This document shows positions 8,037 to 17,300 of a DNA stretch of 64,000 nucleotides, in pieces. How positions within the stretch are numbered: the first letter of the stretch is position 1; each line of letters opens with the position of its first letter. The translations under genes and the position numbers were made by a program. The notes below the pieces were generated by a model, which worked only from the letters and a program-made list of their open reading frames with translations, was not told the origin of the DNA and made no database searches. Origin of the DNA: Bacillota bacterium (GTDB lineage: Bacteria > Bacillota > Clostridia > Lachnospirales > Lachnospiraceae); assembly GCA_023414875.1 (NCBI GenBank), contig JAEZMV010000017.1:186001-250000 (forward strand), written 5' to 3'.

Positions 8037-9422
8037 ATGGATGTTTTAAAGAAGGTTCCTGTAAGGGAGCAGGACCCTAAAGTAAGAGCAGGTAACTTTG
8101 AAGAAGTTTGCTATGGATATAACCTGGAGGAAGCGAAAGAAGAAGCTTCCCGCTGCATTCAGTGTAAGAATCCGAAATGTGTTGCCGGCTGTCCTGTAAG
8201 CATCGATATTCCAGGCTTTATTAAAGAAATTGTCAATGAAGACATAGAGGCATCCTTTAAAGTAATCGGAAAGTATTCCGCACTGCCCGCTGTCTGCGGT
8301 AGAGTGTGTCCGCAGGAATCACAATGTGAAGAGCGATGTATCCGCGGTATTAAGGGAGATCCTGTATCAATCGGTAAACTGGAGCGCTTTTCCGCTGATT
8401 GGGCCAGAGAGCACGGGATTGCGCCGGAGATGCCGAAGGAGAAGAATGGTAGAAAGGTAGCCGTAATCGGAGCCGGACCGGCAGGATTAACCTGTGCCGG
8501 AGACCTTGCGAAGATGGGCTATGATGTAACTATATTTGAGGCATTACATGAACCAGGTGGTGTTTTGGTCTATGGTATTCCTGAGTTCAGACTTCCAAAG
8601 GAAACTGTAGTAAAAGCTGAAATTGAAAATGTGAAAGCCTTAGGAGTAAAGATTGAGACAAATGTTGTTATCGGTAAGTCAACTACTATCGATGAATTAA
8701 TGGAGGAAGAAGGCTTTGAAGCAGTATTTATCGGATCAGGCGCAGGCCTTCCGAAATTCATGGGTATTCCGGGAGAGAATGCGAACGGAGTATTCTCTGC
8801 GAATGAATACCTGACTCGTAACAACCTAATGAAAGCATTCGATAAGAGTTACGATACACCAATTATCGCTGGTAAAAAGGTTGCAGTTGTCGGTGGTGGT
8901 AATGTTGCCATGGATGCAGCAAGAACTGCATTAAGACTCGGTGCAGAGGTGTATATTGTTTACCGAAGAGGTGAGGCTGAGCTGCCTGCCCGTGTGGAAG
9001 AAGTTCATCACGCTAAGGAAGAAGGTATCATCTTTAAACTCTTAACAAATCCGAAGGAGATTCTTGTGAATGAAAACGGATGGGTATCGGGAATGCGTTG
9101 TGTAGAAATGGAACTTGGTGAACCTGATGAATCAGGAAGAAGAAAACCTGTTGAGAAAAAGGATTCTGAATTTGTCCTGGAGCTTGATACGGTAATCATG
9201 TCTTTAGGGACAAGTCCTAACCCGTTGATCTCGTCAACAACAAAAGGTCTGGAAACCAATAAGTATAAATGTATTGTCGCAGATGAAGAGACTGGATTGA
9301 CCTCCAGAGAAGGTGTATTTGCCGGAGGGGATGCAGTTACAGGTGCAGCTACTGTAATACTTGCAATGGGGGCAGGTAAAGCAGCAGCGGTCGGAATAGA
9401 CAAGTATTTAAAATCAAAATAA
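8037..9422 (+). CDS. nfnB: NfnB / homotetrameric glutamate-synthase-like NADPH oxidoreductase
   Basis: A 461-residue protein with an N-terminal pair of [4Fe-4S] motifs (CIQCKNPKCVAGCP and CGRVCPQESQCEERC), a FAD-binding Rossmann fold (VIGAGPAGLTCAGDLAKMGY), and an NADP-binding fold (VVGGGNVAMDAARTALRLG, then VYRRGEAELPAR), ending in GGDAVTGAATVILAMGAGK. It is often annotated gltA (glutamate synthase, NADPH), but pairing with NfnA identifies the electron-bifurcating transhydrogenase that interconverts ferredoxin, NADH and NADPH. The start at 8037 has GGAGG 10 bases before it; that site doubles as the second and third codons of a longer, unlikely frame. Confidence 0.85.
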   Translation: MDVLKKVPVREQDPKVRAGNFEEVCYGYNLEEAKEEASRCIQCKNPKCVAGCPVSIDIPGFIKEIVNEDIEASFKVIGKYSALPAVCGRVCPQESQCEERCIRGIKGDPVSIGKLERFSADWAREHGIAPEMPKEKNGRKVAVIGAGPAGLTCAGDLAKMGYDVTIFEALHEPGGVLVYGIPEFRLPKETVVKAEIENVKALGVKIETNVVIGKSTTIDELMEEEGFEAVFIGSGAGLPKFMGIPGENANGVFSANEYLTRNNLMKAFDKSYDTPIIAGKKVAVVGGGNVAMDAARTALRLGAEVYIVYRRGEAELPARVEEVHHAKEEGIIFKLLTNPKEILVNENGWVSGMRCVEMELGEPDESGRRKPVEKKDSEFVLELDTVIMSLGTSPNPLISSTTKGLETNKYKCIVADEETGLTSREGVFAGGDAVTGAATVILAMGAGKAAAVGIDKYLKSK

Positions 9423-9459
9423 CAAATGAAATACGTTTGGGGTACGTATTGGAGGACTT

Positions 9460-11004
9460 ATGGGAAGAATAGTGATTAACGGACTAATCGGAATTCCTTT
9501 AATAGTGGCAATTTTAATTATTTTGACGCTACTTGTGATTTTTATTGTCCGATTTAGAAAAGTAAAACACTTATTGAGCCTGACAAATCAAGACAATCAA
9601 CGGTTAAAAGAACAATATAAAGAGTTGGAAGAAATGCATAATTCCTCTCTTTCCTCTTTGAGCGAACTGACAGGTAAATATGACGAGCTGAGCAAGAATA
9701 AAGAAAGTATGAAGAAACTGGCATATACAGACTATTTAACTGAGTTGCCAAATCGAACAGCCTTTACAGAAATGCTTGATAATATCATGATTACCCTCAG
9801 AAATGAAGAAACCATCGGAATTATGGATATTGATATTGATAATTTTAAAAATATCAATGATTCTCTTGGACATTCCTACGGAGATGAATTGTTAATTGAT
9901 GTAACCTATCGTTTAAAACAGGCGATGGATGAAAATGATTATTTGGCGAGAATTGGTGGAGACGAATTTATAGTCTTGACCCAAAACATGCCTGATACAT
10001 TAGCATTTGAAGATAAGATTAAAAAAATCAAAAATGTTTTTAGTTACCCATTTGTATTATCAACAAAGGAGTATTTTGTAACTGTTAGTATCGGTGTTGC
10101 TTTTGCTCCGAAGGATGGAAAATCTTCTCAAGCCTTAATTAAGAACGTAGATTCAGCAATGTATGTTGCAAAGGCTAACGGAAAGAATACCCATGCATAT
10201 TTTGATTACGCATTTAATCAGAAATTAACCGAGAAGATCGAAACGCAGTCTGAACTGAGAAAAGCACTTGAGCGGGATGAATTCGTTCTATATTATCAGG
10301 CACAGATGAATCTGGACACGAAGCAAGTGGTTGGTTTTGAAGCTTTAATTCGTTGGAACCATCCTACGAAGGGAATGATATACCCGGATGAATTCATCTA
10401 TCTTGCAGAGGAAACAGGATTAATTGTTCCGATTGGAAAATGGGTTTTAAAAACCGCCTGTCAGCAGCTGAAGCAGTGGTCGGAGGAATACCCCGGTATT
10501 ACTATGGCGGTTAATCTGTCTGCAAGACAATTCAAAGACAGAGAAATAGTGAAGCTTGTTTGTGATGTAATTGAAGAAACGGGAATTAACCCGAATAAGC
10601 TGGAGCTAGAGATTACGGAGACTATTGCGCTGGATGATATAGAATATACCATTTCTACGATCAAGGAACTAAGAAAAATAGGTGTAAGCTTCTCCTTAGA
10701 TGATTTTGGAACCGGTTATTCATCGATGAATTATTTGAAGAGACTGCCGGTAAGTAATTTGAAGATCGACAAGAGCTTCCTAAATACAGTAATGGAAGAC
10801 CAATGTGATCAGAAGATTATTCAGACAATCATAACGTTAGCTAGAAATCTAAACTTGTATGTAGTTGCTGAAGGTGTGGAAAGCTTTGATCAGGAAATCT
10901 TCTTGAAGGAATCAAATTGTGATAGAGCTCAGGGCTTTTTATACAGTAAGCCGGTACCTAAGGATAAGGCGGTATTGTTCTTAAAAAATCATGATTTAAT
11001 CTAA
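9460..11004 (+). CDS. Membrane-anchored GGDEF-EAL cyclic-di-GMP enzyme
   Basis: A 514-residue protein with one membrane helix (residues about 8-30), a coiled coil (about 35-85), a GGDEF domain (about 88-250) and an EAL domain (about 258-510). The GGDEF active site is intact (RIGGDEFIVL) and so are key EAL motifs (GFEALIRWNHP, ELEITET, DDFGTGYSSMNYL). Both synthesis and breakdown of c-di-GMP are therefore possible. There is no periplasmic or PAS sensor, so the signal may arrive through the coiled coil. A GGAGG precedes the ATG, 37 bases after nfnB; cotranscription is possible. Confidence 0.9.
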   Translation: MGRIVINGLIGIPLIVAILIILTLLVIFIVRFRKVKHLLSLTNQDNQRLKEQYKELEEMHNSSLSSLSELTGKYDELSKNKESMKKLAYTDYLTELPNRTAFTEMLDNIMITLRNEETIGIMDIDIDNFKNINDSLGHSYGDELLIDVTYRLKQAMDENDYLARIGGDEFIVLTQNMPDTLAFEDKIKKIKNVFSYPFVLSTKEYFVTVSIGVAFAPKDGKSSQALIKNVDSAMYVAKANGKNTHAYFDYAFNQKLTEKIETQSELRKALERDEFVLYYQAQMNLDTKQVVGFEALIRWNHPTKGMIYPDEFIYLAEETGLIVPIGKWVLKTACQQLKQWSEEYPGITMAVNLSARQFKDREIVKLVCDVIEETGINPNKLELEITETIALDDIEYTISTIKELRKIGVSFSLDDFGTGYSSMNYLKRLPVSNLKIDKSFLNTVMEDQCDQKIIQTIITLARNLNLYVVAEGVESFDQEIFLKESNCDRAQGFLYSKPVPKDKAVLFLKNHDLI

Positions 11005-11195
11005 TTAAATAGTTACTAGTATATTAGGTGATTAAGATATTATTCTGACCAGCAGAAAGAACAGAGTTTGTAATAGCTTTAGAAAGAGTTACGAATGTTC
11101 ACAGAGAGAGTTAATTCGATATCAACAAAGTTGAATTCTATATTTTCTATGAAGCATTAGCGGTGAAAGCGGCCATGCTTCGTTAGCTTGAATTA

Positions 11196-11312
11196 AAAAG
11201 CAATATTCACAAAGCGAATTAGAAAATTCGCTTAGGAAGAACTGCGATATTCGTGCAATGGCACTCACACCTTGTTCTTCCGGCGTTTTGAGCTGCATCA
11301 AAGATGCAGCAT
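11196..11312 (+). repeat. Diverged hairpin-element copy E
   Basis: Three perfect short stems lie in a row: AAGCGAATT/AATTCGCTT (11212-11233), GGAAGAAC/GTTCTTCC (11235-11281) and GCTGCATC/GATGCAGC (11292-11310). The order and some linker bases (GCACTCACAC, CGGCG) match the better copies at 18014 and 57304. It sits in the leader of the YhhN-like gene, with the last stem ending 14 bases before the start codon. The rest of the spacer from 11005 on shows only another loose stem (GAAGCAT...ATGCTTC) at about 11151-11181. Confidence 0.5.
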
Positions 11313-11323
11313 GGGAGGTTATT

Positions 11324-12295
11324 GTGAAACGTTATGATGGAATCAAGAAGGCAGAGATAGTGTTTATCGTACTTCAGATGATATTATACGTAACATTTTT
11401 AACCATAGATTTGAATGAGGGTAGTGTGACCTTATCAAAATGGATTAAATATAGTATTATTATATTATGCTTTTGTTATGCACTTTTCTTTGGGAATGGT
11501 GTTGACAAAGGCATAATTTTTTCTATGAAATTAGCGCTCTTATTTACTTTAATTTCAGATCTGTTTATCCTAATTCTTGATTATTACTTTGTTGGAGTCC
11601 TGACCTTTATTGTGGCACAGCAGCTTTATGCGGTTCGGATCAGTCTTACAAAGGTGGGAGTAATTACAGAAGCAGGAAGAATGGTTGATGCAGGAACAAT
11701 GGAAGAAACAAGAACAGAAACAGAAGCAGGCAGAGTAACAGAAGCAGGAACAATAACTGATACTGGAAGAATAACAGAGACAGGAAGATTAACGGAAACA
11801 GAAAGAATAACTGAAACAGGAACAATAACAGGGACAGGAAGATTAACGGAAACAGAAAGAATAACTGAAACAGGAACAATGACAGAAACAGGAACAACCG
11901 AGAGGAAAGTAATACTTGCTAAAAGATGTATTGTCAGAGTAACGTTTCAATTGTTAATTATTATAGCAATAGTTCTGCTGCTTATGTGTTTCTCAGTAAA
12001 ACCTGACCCCTTATTGATCGCAAGTATTTTTTATTTCATTAGTATAAGTACTAATGTTCTGGCATCCGTCCGTTTATTTGCTCATAACCGATATGACAGG
12101 AGCGTTACATTGCTTACAATAGGTATGGGGCTATTCTTACTCTGTGATATCAATGTGGGGCTATTTAACCTTTCAGGTTTTATCAGCCTTCCAGGTGACA
12201 TCTACCATAAGATTTATTCCATAAGCTCTATATTAATGTGGACCTTTTATGCGCCTTCCCAGGTTCTGATAGCGATCAGCACGACTAAAGAATAG
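11324..12295 (+). CDS. YhhN-like (lysoplasmalogenase-family) membrane protein with repeat insert
   Basis: A 323-residue polytopic protein. GTG at 11324 is chosen because GGGAGG stands 5 bases upstream; the longer frame has no site. The segment LALLFTLISDLFIL...VGVLTFIVAQQLYAVRI looks like the YhhN family, which in bacteria and animals includes lysoplasmalogenases, but the catalytic assignment is weak here. Between the third or fourth helix and the next lies about 85 residues of TETGR-type hydrophilic repeat absent from ordinary family members. Three or four further helices follow. The repeat should face one side of the membrane as a long charged loop. Confidence 0.5.
   Translation: MKRYDGIKKAEIVFIVLQMILYVTFLTIDLNEGSVTLSKWIKYSIIILCFCYALFFGNGVDKGIIFSMKLALLFTLISDLFILILDYYFVGVLTFIVAQQLYAVRISLTKVGVITEAGRMVDAGTMEETRTETEAGRVTEAGTITDTGRITETGRLTETERITETGTITGTGRLTETERITETGTMTETGTTERKVILAKRCIVRVTFQLLIIIAIVLLLMCFSVKPDPLLIASIFYFISISTNVLASVRLFAHNRYDRSVTLLTIGMGLFLLCDINVGLFNLSGFISLPGDIYHKIYSISSILMWTFYAPSQVLIAISTTKE
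11660..11903 (+). repeat. Coding minisatellite (6-residue unit, 54-base higher-order repeat)
   Basis: Eighteen-base units of the type GGAAGAATAACAGAAACA encode G-R/T-I/L-T-E-T. Superimposed on them, a 54-base block beginning GGAAGATTAACGGAAACAG occurs twice in succession (first at about 11778, then at about 11832) with only one difference over its first 49 bases, a sign of recent duplication. Confidence 0.85.
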
Positions 12296-12323
12296 GAATA
12301 CACATCGTAAGTATATTTGTATA

Positions 12324-12352
12324 AAGCCCGATATTCCTTCATTCGGGTTTAT
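12324..12352 (+). terminator. Terminator of the YhhN-like gene
   Basis: AAGCCCGA pairs with TCGGGTTT (one G-T) across an 11-base loop, 28 bases after the stop codon. The T tract is short. Confidence 0.5.
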
Positions 12353-12416
12353 CAGATATCAATAAAACAGGCAAAATGTACAAAAAAGAAAAGAAAGTTT
12401 ATGTAAAAATATGTAA

Positions 12417-12449
12417 CAAAAATGCTTGTCAGTGACAGGCATTTTTGCT
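12417..12449. terminator. Second, strong bidirectional terminator
   Basis: CAAAAATGCTTGTCA and TGACAGGCATTTTTG form a nearly perfect 14-base stem flanked by A and T tracts, so it can stop transcription from either side. It backs up the weaker terminator at 12324. Confidence 0.7.
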
Positions 12450-12534
12450 ACAATAACCATCATAAGACATCAATAGTCTCAGTTATAAAGTTCCGAGTTA
12501 CTAAAACTCAATTCTTAAAAGTAAGAGGTTTCAA

Positions 12535-12697
12535 GATTCAAAGTTTTTTCTATATTTAAAGTTCTTTTTCTATGTTCTGAGTTCATAATTTCAAAATTTC
12601 TCCATATCAAAGTTTATAACATTCAAAGTTTATCTAGATTTAAAGTTCATAACATTCCAAGTTTTTCTAATTCCAATTCCTAATATTCATAACTCTA
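12535..12697 (+). repeat. Degenerate tandem repeat of about 15-17 bases
   Basis: At least eight units resembling ATTYAAAGTTYATAAC follow one another, for example ATCAAAGTTTATAAC, ATTCAAAGTTTATCTAG, ATTTAAAGTTCATAAC and ATTCCAAGTTTTTCTA. The units are imperfect and no frame is kept open, so it is not coding. It fills much of the 700-base spacer between the YhhN-like gene and the DUF5688 gene; beyond it the spacer shows nothing. Confidence 0.6.
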
Positions 12698-12993
12698 AGC
12701 ACACAACATACAAGCTACCAAAGGTTATCTTCAAAACGTATACATACCTGTAATTCAAATTATTTTTTTACCTCACATTACCAAAAGATAGCGCTTTGCG
12801 CCATCACAAGCAAAACCTAAAGAAAGTTCAAAATGATTTTCTAATGGAGTTCATTATGGAGTTTTTAAAGCTGCTTGTTATTTAGAATTCCTTGTTTAGA
12901 ATTCTTTCAATCTTTTCTGTTTCATTTTATTTCATTATTTCTATAATATTGTTTCAGTCTAAAATTCTAATGTTAATCTTAAGGAGGTTTATT

Positions 12994-13953
12994 ATGCTTC
13001 AAGTTGTTAAAGAGAAAATAAATGAGTACGATATATTCATCAAGGAAATTACCGAAAAGGTGAAGGAGAAGATGGGGGAAGGATATTCAACACGTATCTA
13101 TAAGGTTACGAAGAATAATTCCCTCGAACTAGACAGTCTTGTTATGCTGAAGGAAGGCAAAAATTTTGCTCCTAATATATATCTGCTTCCCTATTATGAA
13201 GCTTATGTTCAGGGAACGGACATGAATGAGCTTGCAAACAGATTGTGCAGTGTTTACTATGATTGCAATGCTCCGATGGTAGATGAGAAATTCTCATATT
13301 TTTTTGAAGATATGAAAACAAAAATCATTTACCGACTAGTCAGTTATGACAGAAATGAAAAACTTCTGGAACAGGTTCCTCATATCAGATATCTTGATCT
13401 GGCCATCACCTTTCATTGTCTTGTTCGAGATGATGAGAACGGTATTGGTACAATCCGGATTACGAGTGAGCATATGAAACAATGGAAGGCTTCTTTACAG
13501 GAACTAAGAACTTGTGCAATAAAGAATACAAAAAGAATGTTTCCATATTCTATTAAAAGCATGGAGGAGGTAATAAAAAGCATGCTCACCGAGGAGATGG
13601 GTGATAGAGAAGATGATTTACCCGAGGAACTTCTTTACAACATAAAGCATGAAAATAACGCTTCACAAAAGCACAGAATGTATATTCTCACAAATTTAAA
13701 GGGTATTAATGGTGCTACCTGTCTGCTATATGAAAATGTTCTTCAGGAATTCGCTGATCAGATAGATTCGGATATCTTTATTCTCCCCAGCAGCATTCAC
13801 GAAGTAATCCTGGTTCCTTATGATAAATCAATCACAAGGGAAGCTCTTGCGGAGATGGTTAAGGATATTAACCATACACAGGTAGCCCATGACGAGGTAT
13901 TGTCGGACAAAGTCTACTTATATTCCAGAAATACTAAATCACTGTCTGTCTAG
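12994..13953 (+). CDS. DUF5688 domain protein
   Basis: A 319-residue protein whose ATG has AAGGAGG 7 bases upstream; a longer frame of hydrophobic residues before it has no ribosome site and is rejected. The sequence pattern (an N-terminal charged segment; LDSLVMLKEGKNFAPNIYLLPYY; repeated YDRNEKLLEQVPHIRYLDLAITFHCLV; and ILTNLKGINGATCLLYENVL) matches the DUF5688 proteins abundant in Lachnospiraceae, from memory. The function of the family is unknown. No signal peptide or membrane segment is present. It stands alone and ends in its own terminator. Confidence 0.7.
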   Translation: MLQVVKEKINEYDIFIKEITEKVKEKMGEGYSTRIYKVTKNNSLELDSLVMLKEGKNFAPNIYLLPYYEAYVQGTDMNELANRLCSVYYDCNAPMVDEKFSYFFEDMKTKIIYRLVSYDRNEKLLEQVPHIRYLDLAITFHCLVRDDENGIGTIRITSEHMKQWKASLQELRTCAIKNTKRMFPYSIKSMEEVIKSMLTEEMGDREDDLPEELLYNIKHENNASQKHRMYILTNLKGINGATCLLYENVLQEFADQIDSDIFILPSSIHEVILVPYDKSITREALAEMVKDINHTQVAHDEVLSDKVYLYSRNTKSLSV

Positions 13954-14007
13954 GCAGTACATACCTTAGTAACTCTTCCCACAGTAATTCCATAAAAATT
14001 AATTATC

Positions 14008-14040
14008 AGGGAGCCGTAACCGTCGGCTCTCTGAGTTTAT
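14008..14040 (+). terminator. Terminator of the DUF5688 gene
   Basis: CAGGGAGCCG pairs with CGGCTCTCTG (one G-T) around TAACCGT. Only a short T-rich stretch follows. It lies 54 bases after the stop codon. Confidence 0.6.
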
Positions 14041-14179
14041 TATACAAAACAGTTTGTGCAGGTTGCAGTATTGCATATTTAGCCAAAAATGTTATTATCA
14101 TACAGAATTACTAACAAAATTTTATAACTTTTTTATAAAGTTATATATATTTTATGTTCCAATAATTTATACAATGTGT

Positions 14180-14185
14180 TATAAT
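14180..14185 (+). promoter_or_regulatory. Probable -10 box of the PFOR gene
   Basis: A perfect TATAAT stands about 190 bases before the PFOR start codon. The -35 region 17 bases upstream (TTCCAA) is poor, which suggests help from an activator or an error in my choice. Confidence 0.4.
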
Positions 14186-14254
14186 AATGAATCGACGAAT
14201 AAAAATAATATATTGATTCTCATCAACTTGGTTCAAATGGTGATATAAGTACCC

Positions 14255-14327
14255 CACGCACAAGATGAATACAGGCTTTATAACGTACATATTATGACAA
14301 AATGCCATTGTATTCATTTTGTTCGTG
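14255..14327 (+). promoter_or_regulatory. Long inverted repeat in the PFOR leader
   Basis: CACGCACAAGATGAATACA at 14255-14273 and TGTATTCATTTTGTTCGTG at 14309-14327 are inverted copies with two mismatches, able to form a 19-pair stem around a 35-base loop. The right arm ends 34 bases before the AAGGAGG of the PFOR gene. There is no T tract after it, so it is not a simple terminator. Confidence 0.6.
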
Positions 14328-14376
14328 TGATACTTTATCACAGGAATCAGGTTAAAAATTTAAGGAGGACATTTCA

Positions 14377-17300
14377 ATGGCAAGGAAAATGAAAACAATG
14401 GATGGTAATAATGCAGCGGCTCACGTCTCTTATGCATTTACCGATGTTGCAGCTATCTATCCCATTACTCCTAGCTCCGTTATGGCTGAGGTGACTGATA
14501 AATGGTCATCAGATGGCAGAAAAAACATTTTCGGACAAGAAGTTAAGGTAGTCGAGATGCAATCTGAAGCAGGAGCAGCGGGTACTGTCCACGGTTCTTT
14601 AGCAGCAGGCGCTTTAACAACAACTTTCACAGCATCCCAAGGTTTGTTACTGATGATCCCTAATATGTTTAAAATCGCTGGTGAATTACTTCCGGGAGTT
14701 ATCAACGTATCTGCCCGTGCATTAGCTAGCCACGCATTATCTATCTTCGGTGATCATTCTGATATTTATGCATGCCGTCAAACCGGTTTTGCATTTTTAG
14801 CAAGCAGCAATCCTCAAGAGGTTATGGATTTAGGTGCAGTTGCTCACTTGGCAGCAATCAAAGGAAAAGTACCTTTTGTACATTTCTTTGATGGTTTCAG
14901 AACTTCCCATGAAATTCAAAAAATAGAGACATGGGATTATGAGGATTTAAAAGACATGGTTGATATGGATGCAGTTGATGCATTCCGTCGTAATGCTTTA
15001 AATCCGGAGCATCCGGTACTTAGAGGTTCTGCTCAGAACCCTGATGTATTCTTCCAGGCAAGAGAAGCATGTAATACATACTACGATGCAGTTCCTGGTA
15101 TCGTAGAAGAGTATATGGATAAAGTTAATGCCAAAATTGGTACTGACTATAAGCTCTTCAATTATTATGGCGCAGCAGATGCTGACCATATTATCGTAGC
15201 AATGGGATCTGTATGTGATACTGCAGAAGAAACCATCGACTTTATGAATGCAAACGGTGCTAAGGTAGGTCTTGTAAAGGTTCGTTTATATCGTCCTTTC
15301 AGCGCTAAGCATTTACTTGATGTAATCCCTGCAAGTGTTAAGAAAATAACAGTATTAGATAGAACTAAAGAGCCGGGTTCCATTGGTGAACCTTTATACT
15401 TAGATGTTGTAGCAGCATTAAAGGACAGCAAATTCAATAATACTCCTGTATTTAACGGACGTTATGGTTTGGGTTCTAAGAATACAACTCCTGCTCAGAT
15501 CATTGCAGTTTATGAAAATACTGAGAAGAAGACCTTTACTATTGGTATCAAGGATGATGTAACTAATTTATCTCTTGAGACAAAGGCAGCTCCTAGTACA
15601 ACACCTGAAGGAACGATTAGCTGTAAGTTCTGGGGCCTTGGTGCTGACGGTACTGTTGGTGCTAACAAGAACTCCATCAAGATCATTGGTGATCATACCA
15701 ATATGTACGCTCAAGCTTACTTTGATTATGACTCTAAGAAGTCCGGTGGTGTTACTATGTCCCACTTAAGATTTGGTAAGAAGCCTATTAAGTCTACCTA
15801 CCTAATCACAGAGGCTGACTTCGTGGCTTGTCACAATCCTTCCTATGTTAGAAAATACAACATGGTTCAGGAAATAAAGGACGGCGGTACTTTCTTACTT
15901 AACTGCGGTTGGGATATGGAAGAAATCGAGAAGCACTTACCTGGCCAGGTAAAACGTTATATGGCAGAACACAACATCAAGTTCTACACCATTGACGGTA
16001 TCAGCATTGGTAAAGAGATCGGCTTAGGCGGACGTATTAATACAATTCTTCAGGCAGCTTTCTTCAAACTTGCTAACATTATTCCTGTTGATGAAGCAGT
16101 AAAATATATGAAAGATGCTGCAACTGCATCCTATAGCAAAAAGGGTGAAGCAATTGTTGCGATGAACCATACAGCAATTGATCGTGGTCTTACAGGTCTG
16201 AAGGAAGTAATCGTTCCTGAGAACTGGAAGAACTGTGCAGATGAAGATATTTTAGTTAAAGTAACCGAAGGTAGAAAAGAAGTTGTTGATTTTGTTAACA
16301 ATGTCCTTACTCCTGTAAATGCACAACAAGGTAATGATTTACCTGTATCAGTATTCGTAGAGCAGGCTAACGGTACTCTTCCTCAGGGCTCTTCAAATTA
16401 TGAGAAACGTGGTATTGCCGTTGATGTACCTACTTGGGATTTAGAGAACTGTATTCAGTGTAACTTCTGTTCTTACGTATGTCCTCACGCTGTTATTCGT
16501 CCGGTTGCGTTAACCGCTGATGAAGCTGCAAAAGCTCCGGAGGGCATGAAGAAGACTGCAATGACAGGTGTTCCCGGTATGGAATTTGCTATGACGGTAT
16601 CTGTACTTGACTGTACCGGATGTGGATCATGTGCAAATGTATGTCCTGGCAAGAAGGGTAACAAAGCACTTGTTTTGAAGCCTCTTGAGACACAATTAGC
16701 AGAGCAGAATATATTTGAATATGGTATTTCCTTAGAGGAGAAGCCTGAAGTTGCTGAGAAATTTAAGGATGTAACCGTTAAGGGTAGCCAGTTCAAACAG
16801 CCATTACTTGAATACTCAGGTGCATGTGCTGGTTGTGGTGAAACACCTTATGCTAAATTAGTTACTCAATTATTTGGTGAGAGAATGTACATTGCGAACG
16901 CTACCGGTTGTTCCTCAATCTGGGGCGGTTCCATGCCTTCTACTCCTTACACAGTAAATAAAAAGGGTCAGGGACCTGCTTGGGCTAACTCCTTATTCGA
17001 GGACAATGCTGAGTACGGTTATGGTATGGCTTTAGCACAACAGGCATTAAGAGATAGATTAAAGGGTAAAGTGGAAGCTTTAGCTGCAAGCACAAGCAAA
17101 GAAGATGTTAAGGCAGCTGCTGAAAGATACCTTGCAACCTATGAAAATGGTCGTGAGAACTCCGGTGCAACCAGCGCACTTGTAAGAGCATTAGAAGCTT
17201 GCGGATGTGCAGAAGGTCAAGAGATCTTGAAGGATAAGGATTTCTTATCCAAGAAGTCTCAATGGATCTTTGGTGGTGACGGTTGGGCTTATGATATCGG

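Noticed and set aside
11258..11323. Extended N-terminus of the YhhN-like protein
   Set aside because: The longer start has no ribosome site and crosses the stems of element E; GTG at 11324 has GGGAGG.
12480..12720. CRISPR array
   Set aside because: The repeats are shorter than CRISPR repeats, imperfect, contiguous without unique spacers, and no cas genes are near.
14054..14341. Short open frames on both strands in the PFOR leader
   Set aside because: AT-rich, no ribosome sites, and they overlap the promoter and the inverted repeat.
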